From assembly GCA_035255845.1 (NCBI GenBank), contig DATEZE010000141.1:1-8146 (forward strand): 8,146 bases of DNA, given 5' to 3'. The first letter of the stretch is position 1; each line of letters opens with the position of its first letter. The notes below the pieces were generated by a model that had not been told where the DNA came from, ran no database searches, and saw nothing but the letters and a program-made list of their open reading frames with translations. This document shows positions 5,454 through 8,146 of this stretch, piece by piece. Origin of the DNA: JALORV01 sp035255845 (GTDB taxonomy: Bacteria > Pseudomonadota > Gammaproteobacteria > Burkholderiales > Burkholderiaceae_F). The position numbers and the translations under genes were made by a program.

Positions 5454-6710
5454 TCATGCGGGGACCTGCTCCAGGCCGAACGCCTTGTGCAGCGCGCGCA
5501 CCGCGAGTTCCATGTACTTGTCCTCGACGACGACGGAGATCTTGATCTCGCTGGTCGAGATCATCTGGATATTGATTCCTTCCTCGGAAAGCGTGCGGAA
5601 CATCAAGCTCGCGATGCCGACGTGCGAACGCATGCCGATGCCGACAACGGAAACCTTTGCGATCTTCGGGTCGCCGACAATCTGCTTCGCGCCGACATGG
5701 TCCTTGACCTTGCTGTTCAGCACCTCGAGTGCCTTCTGGTACTCGTTGCGATGAACCGTGAAAGAAAAATCGGTCGTGCCTTCGACGCTGATGTTCTGCA
5801 CGATCATGTCGACGTCGATGTTGGCATCGGCGATCGCGCCGAGGATCTGATAGGCGATTCCCGGTCGGTCGGGCACCCGCGTCAGCGTGATCTTGGCTTC
5901 GTCGCGTGAGAACGCGACGCCGGAGATGACTGCCTTTTCCATCATTGAGTCTTCCTCGAAGGTGATCAATGTGCCGGACGCCGCTTCTACGGCCAGCGGC
6001 ATTTCGGGTTCCGTCAGGCTTGACAGCACGCGCAGTGGCACGCGGTACTTGCCGGCGAACTCCACCGAGCGGATCTGCAGTACCTTGGAGCCGAGGCTGG
6101 CCATCTCGAGCATTTCCTCGAAGGTGACCTTCTCCAGCCGCCGAGCCTCGGGGACGATGCGCGGATCGGTCGTGTAGACACCGTCGACATCGGTGTAGAT
6201 CTGACACTCGTCGGCCTTCAGTGCGGCGGCGAGCGCGACTGCAGAGGTATCGGAGCCGCCGCGGCCGAGCGTCGTGATGTTGCCGTGCTCGTCGGCGCCC
6301 TGGAAGCCGGCGACGACGACGATCGTGCCGCGCTCGAGGTCGCGCCGGATGTTCTTCTCGTCGATCTCGAGGATCCGCGCTTTCGTGAATGCACTATCGG
6401 TCAGCACATGCACCTGAGGACCGGTATAGCTCTTGGCCCTGAGGCCTCGATCCATCAGCGCCATCGCCAGCAGAGCGATCGTGACCTGCTCGCCGGTCGA
6501 GGCCACGACGTCGAGTTCGCGCGGATCTGGGCACGCCTGTACTTCCTTGGCGAGTCCGAGCAGCCGGTTGGTTTCGCCGCTCATCGCGGATACGACGACG
6601 ACCAGCTGATGACCCGCCTTGTGCCACTTTTCGAGGCGGCGTGCGACATTCTTGATGCGGTCGATCGAGCCGATCGAGGTGCCGCCGTATTTCTGAACGA
6701 TGAGTGCCAT
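5454..6710 (-). CDS. lysC: Aspartate kinase
   Basis: This 418-residue cytoplasmic enzyme phosphorylates L-aspartate with ATP, the first step towards lysine, threonine, methionine and diaminopimelate. The kinase domain (1-about 250) starts MALIVQKYGGTS, has VVSAMSGETNRLL, the substrate/ATP block TTLGRGGSDTSAVALAAAL, and YTDVDGVYTTDPRIVP. Two ACT regulatory domains follow, about 265-340 and 345-418, with VPDRPGIAYQIL and GINIQMISTSEIKISVVV, the usual site of lysine/threonine feedback. Length fits the monofunctional alpha/beta class. The ATG at 6708-6710 gives the standard N-terminus. No clear ribosome binding site precedes it and a small GC hairpin sits just upstream. An internal ATG pair with a good binding site could yield a separate beta subunit. 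A terminator and tRNA-Ser follow. Confidence 0.98.
   Translation of the reverse strand: MALIVQKYGGTSIGSIDRIKNVARRLEKWHKAGHQLVVVVSAMSGETNRLLGLAKEVQACPDPRELDVVASTGEQVTIALLAMALMDRGLRAKSYTGPQVHVLTDSAFTKARILEIDEKNIRRDLERGTIVVVAGFQGADEHGNITTLGRGGSDTSAVALAAALKADECQIYTDVDGVYTTDPRIVPEARRLEKVTFEEMLEMASLGSKVLQIRSVEFAGKYRVPLRVLSSLTEPEMPLAVEAASGTLITFEEDSMMEKAVISGVAFSRDEAKITLTRVPDRPGIAYQILGAIADANIDVDMIVQNISVEGTTDFSFTVHRNEYQKALEVLNSKVKDHVGAKQIVGDPKIAKVSVVGIGMRSHVGIASLMFRTLSEEGINIQMISTSEIKISVVVEDKYMELAVRALHKAFGLEQVPA
5940..5957 (-). promoter_or_regulatory. Possible internal ribosome binding site and start for an aspartate kinase beta subunit
   Basis: Within lysC, minus-strand GAGGAAG (5957-5951) lies 5 and 8 bases before two in-frame ATG codons (5945-5943 and 5942-5940), Met256 and Met257. 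Starting there gives about 162 residues comprising only the ACT domains. Corynebacterium and Bacillus aspartate kinases make just such a beta subunit from an internal start. The GAGGAAG also encodes Glu-Glu-Asp-type residues, so the match could be chance. Confidence 0.4.
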
Positions 6711-6713
6711 GGC

Positions 6714-6732
6714 CGCGCAAGCGCTTAGCGCG
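6714..6732 (-). promoter_or_regulatory. GC hairpin directly before the lysC start
   Basis: On the minus strand CGCGC (6732-6728) pairs with GCGCG (6718-6714) around a 9-base loop containing the palindrome AAGCGCTT. The stem ends three bases before the lysC ATG, where a ribosome binding site should be, and no purine-rich site is visible. It could hold down translation; this is inference from structure alone. Confidence 0.3.
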
Positions 6733-6766
6733 CCGCGTTCTGTGGTTCGGGGAAAGGCGACTCGTG

Positions 6767-6795
6767 ATTATAGGTGCCACAGGACTTACGTTCGA
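6767..6795 (-). promoter_or_regulatory. lysC: Probable lysC promoter
   Basis: A perfect -10 TATAAT lies on the minus strand at 6772-6767. Seventeen bases upstream, TCGAAC (6795-6790) is a poor -35 with three consensus matches. The predicted start near 6760 leaves a leader of about 50 bases before lysC. The 149-base gap between tilS and lysC makes a separate lysC promoter plausible. The weak -35 suggests activator help or low basal output. Confidence 0.6.
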
Positions 6796-6811
6796 CTGAT
6801 CCGCATCAGTC
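6794..6811. promoter_or_regulatory. Perfect palindrome at the lysC -35
   Basis: GACTGAT (6794-6800) and ATCAGTC (6805-6811) are exact inverted copies around CCGC. The element overlaps the edge of the putative lysC -35. It is not a convincing terminator for tilS, because no T run follows on the minus strand. An operator for a dimeric regulator is the likelier reading; no regulator can be named. Confidence 0.4.
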
Positions 6812-6859
6812 CGCCGTCCGGGCAGCGTCCTACGCGCGATGACGCGGACCAAGCCGCGC

Positions 6860-8146
6860 TTAGTCGCTCAGCAGCGAGGCGTCGGGCTGCCACTCGATAC
6901 CGATGCGCTCGTCATCGCGATCGGTCAACCGCACGTCCGCGCCCAGCCCGGCAACGAAGATCAGCTCGCCGTCACGCCACAGCAGCGGAAGCCGCGCACG
7001 TTCGAACTCCGCGATGCCGGCGTCCTGATAGAGCCGCTTCAGCGTCCGCGATGGCCGTCCCGCCCTGGGCTTGAAACGCTCGCCGCCAGCACGCGGTCGC
7101 GCCTCGAGCGGCCGTGCTGCGAGCCACGCCGGATCGAAGCCTTCTTCCTCGCGCAGCCGGGTGAAACGCAGCACTCCACCCCAGCTCGGCAGCGCGATTT
7201 CATCCTCGCCCGACCAGCGGAACGATTCGGCGTCGCGCGCGCCGGTTTCACCCTCCTTCACCAGCAGCAGGCCGCGGTAGCGCCGCACTTCCCTGTCACC
7301 GGCGCGCACCAGCAGACGCGCATCGCTGCGCGCGGCATGCGCTTGTTGCAGCATCTCGCTGAGCCTTGCGCGCGAGACGGCCTCGATGCCGTGGCTTGCG
7401 AGCCACGCACGCAGTGCCCAGGTCTGGCGTGCCGTCGGCAGCGTCGACAGCACATCCAGCCGCAGCATCCCCACCGGCGCACCCTGCTGGCACGCTGCGA
7501 GGTCGTCCGCGGCGACGCTGCGCAGCGCTTCTGCGGCCTCTGCCACGAGATCTGCCGAACGCGCGGCCGCAGCGCGAAAGCCCGGACGCAGCTCATCGAG
7601 CCGCGGAATCACGTCGAGCCGCAATGCATTGCGCAGCAGCGCCGGGTCATCGTTGCTGTCGTCCTCGACGAAGTCCAGCGCATGCGCTGCCACGTAGCGC
7701 TCGACCTCCGCGCGCGGAATGTCGATGAAGGGGCGCAGCAGCAACGGCCCATCGTGTGCCAGCGCGCGGGCTGCCGGAAATGCCGCCAGACCCTCCGGAC
7801 CGGCGCCGCGCATCCACTGGATCAAGAACGTCTCGATGCGGTCGTCGCGATGGTGCGCGCAGCAGATGAACTCGGCGCCAATTTCCTCAGCCACATCGGC
7901 GAGCGCCTGATAGCGCGCGGTACGGGCTGCGGCTTCGAGCCCGCGGCCGGCGCGCTGCACCGAAACATGACGCGCAATAAAGCGCGCACCGATGAGAGCG
8001 GCGTGCTTCTCGCAGTGCGCCAGCCACTCGTCGGCATGCCGGCTCAGGCCATGATGGACGTGCACCGCAATCGCCTCGCGCAGGCCCGACCCGCGCTGGC
8101 GCGCCAGCTTCGTCATCGCATGCAGCAGTGCGGTCGAGTCGCGCCC
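6860..8146 (-). CDS. tilS: tRNA(Ile)-lysidine synthetase, N-terminus cut by window edge
   Basis: TilS uses ATP to attach lysine to C34 of the CAU-anticodon isoleucine tRNA, making lysidine, which reads AUA and prevents methionine misreading. The visible 428 residues start inside the PP-loop ATPase motif: GRDSTALLHAM, the end of SGGxDS, is encoded at the window edge, so only about 20-30 residues are missing. Next come HVHHGLSRHADEW, ICCAHHRDDRIETFLIQW and RPFIDIPRAEVERYV, then VEDDSNDDPALLRNALR, all typical of the family. In the HHxDD block Arg stands where Gln is usual (DDRIET). The C-terminal tRNA-binding domain ends with GRPSRTLKRLYQDAG and LIFVAGLGADVRL. The in-frame ATG at 8116 is internal, not the true start. 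It lies upstream of lysC on the same strand, with a 149-base gap holding a lysC promoter. Confidence 0.96.
   Translation of the reverse strand, partial: GRDSTALLHAMTKLARQRGSGLREAIAVHVHHGLSRHADEWLAHCEKHAALIGARFIARHVSVQRAGRGLEAAARTARYQALADVAEEIGAEFICCAHHRDDRIETFLIQWMRGAGPEGLAAFPAARALAHDGPLLLRPFIDIPRAEVERYVAAHALDFVEDDSNDDPALLRNALRLDVIPRLDELRPGFRAAAARSADLVAEAAEALRSVAADDLAACQQGAPVGMLRLDVLSTLPTARQTWALRAWLASHGIEAVSRARLSEMLQQAHAARSDARLLVRAGDREVRRYRGLLLVKEGETGARDAESFRWSGEDEIALPSWGGVLRFTRLREEEGFDPAWLAARPLEARPRAGGERFKPRAGRPSRTLKRLYQDAGIAEFERARLPLLWRDGELIFVAGLGADVRLTDRDDERIGIEWQPDASLLSD

Overview
The window looks like chromosomal DNA from a GC-rich proteobacterium, most likely a betaproteobacterium. This rests on the codon usage and on the minus-strand order tilS, lysC, tRNA-Ser(GCU), which I know as a conserved housekeeping arrangement in Burkholderiales-type genomes. 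That is recalled synteny, not a database result. Two blocks of opposite orientation converge near position 5250-5270.

Positions 1-240 hold no gene I can support, only short inverted repeats. Positions 241-5245 (+ strand) form a compact five-gene operon that looks like a chromate or metal-stress cassette. The genes are chrB (chromate-responsive regulator), an MFS permease, an Fe/Mn-type superoxide dismutase fused to a rhodanese domain (a ChrC-ChrE-like fusion), a secreted jelly-roll protein of the DUF1080 type, and an EamA/DMT permease with a striking histidine-rich tail. Gaps are 48, 38, -4 and 3 bases. A TTGACA promoter with a near-perfect palindrome over its -10 sits directly before chrB. 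ChrA, the classical chromate pump, is absent from the window; two unrelated permeases occupy its usual place.

Positions 5271-5364 (- strand) carry a complete tRNA-Ser(GCU) with encoded CCA. It is followed (plus coordinates rising) by an intrinsic terminator for lysC at 5378-5414, lysC itself (5454-6710, aspartate kinase), a 149-base lysC promoter region, and tilS (6860 to the window edge, tRNA-Ile lysidine synthetase, cut at its N-terminus inside the PP-loop).

Inferred working of the operon: ChrB senses chromate and relieves repression. The permeases export an anion or metal species. The dismutase-rhodanese fusion deals with the superoxide and sulfur/thiol chemistry that follows intracellular Cr(VI) reduction. 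The secreted protein acts in the periplasm by an unknown role. The operon stops 25 bases from the 3' end of the tRNA gene, a common junction for acquired DNA, while lysC and tilS are core genes.
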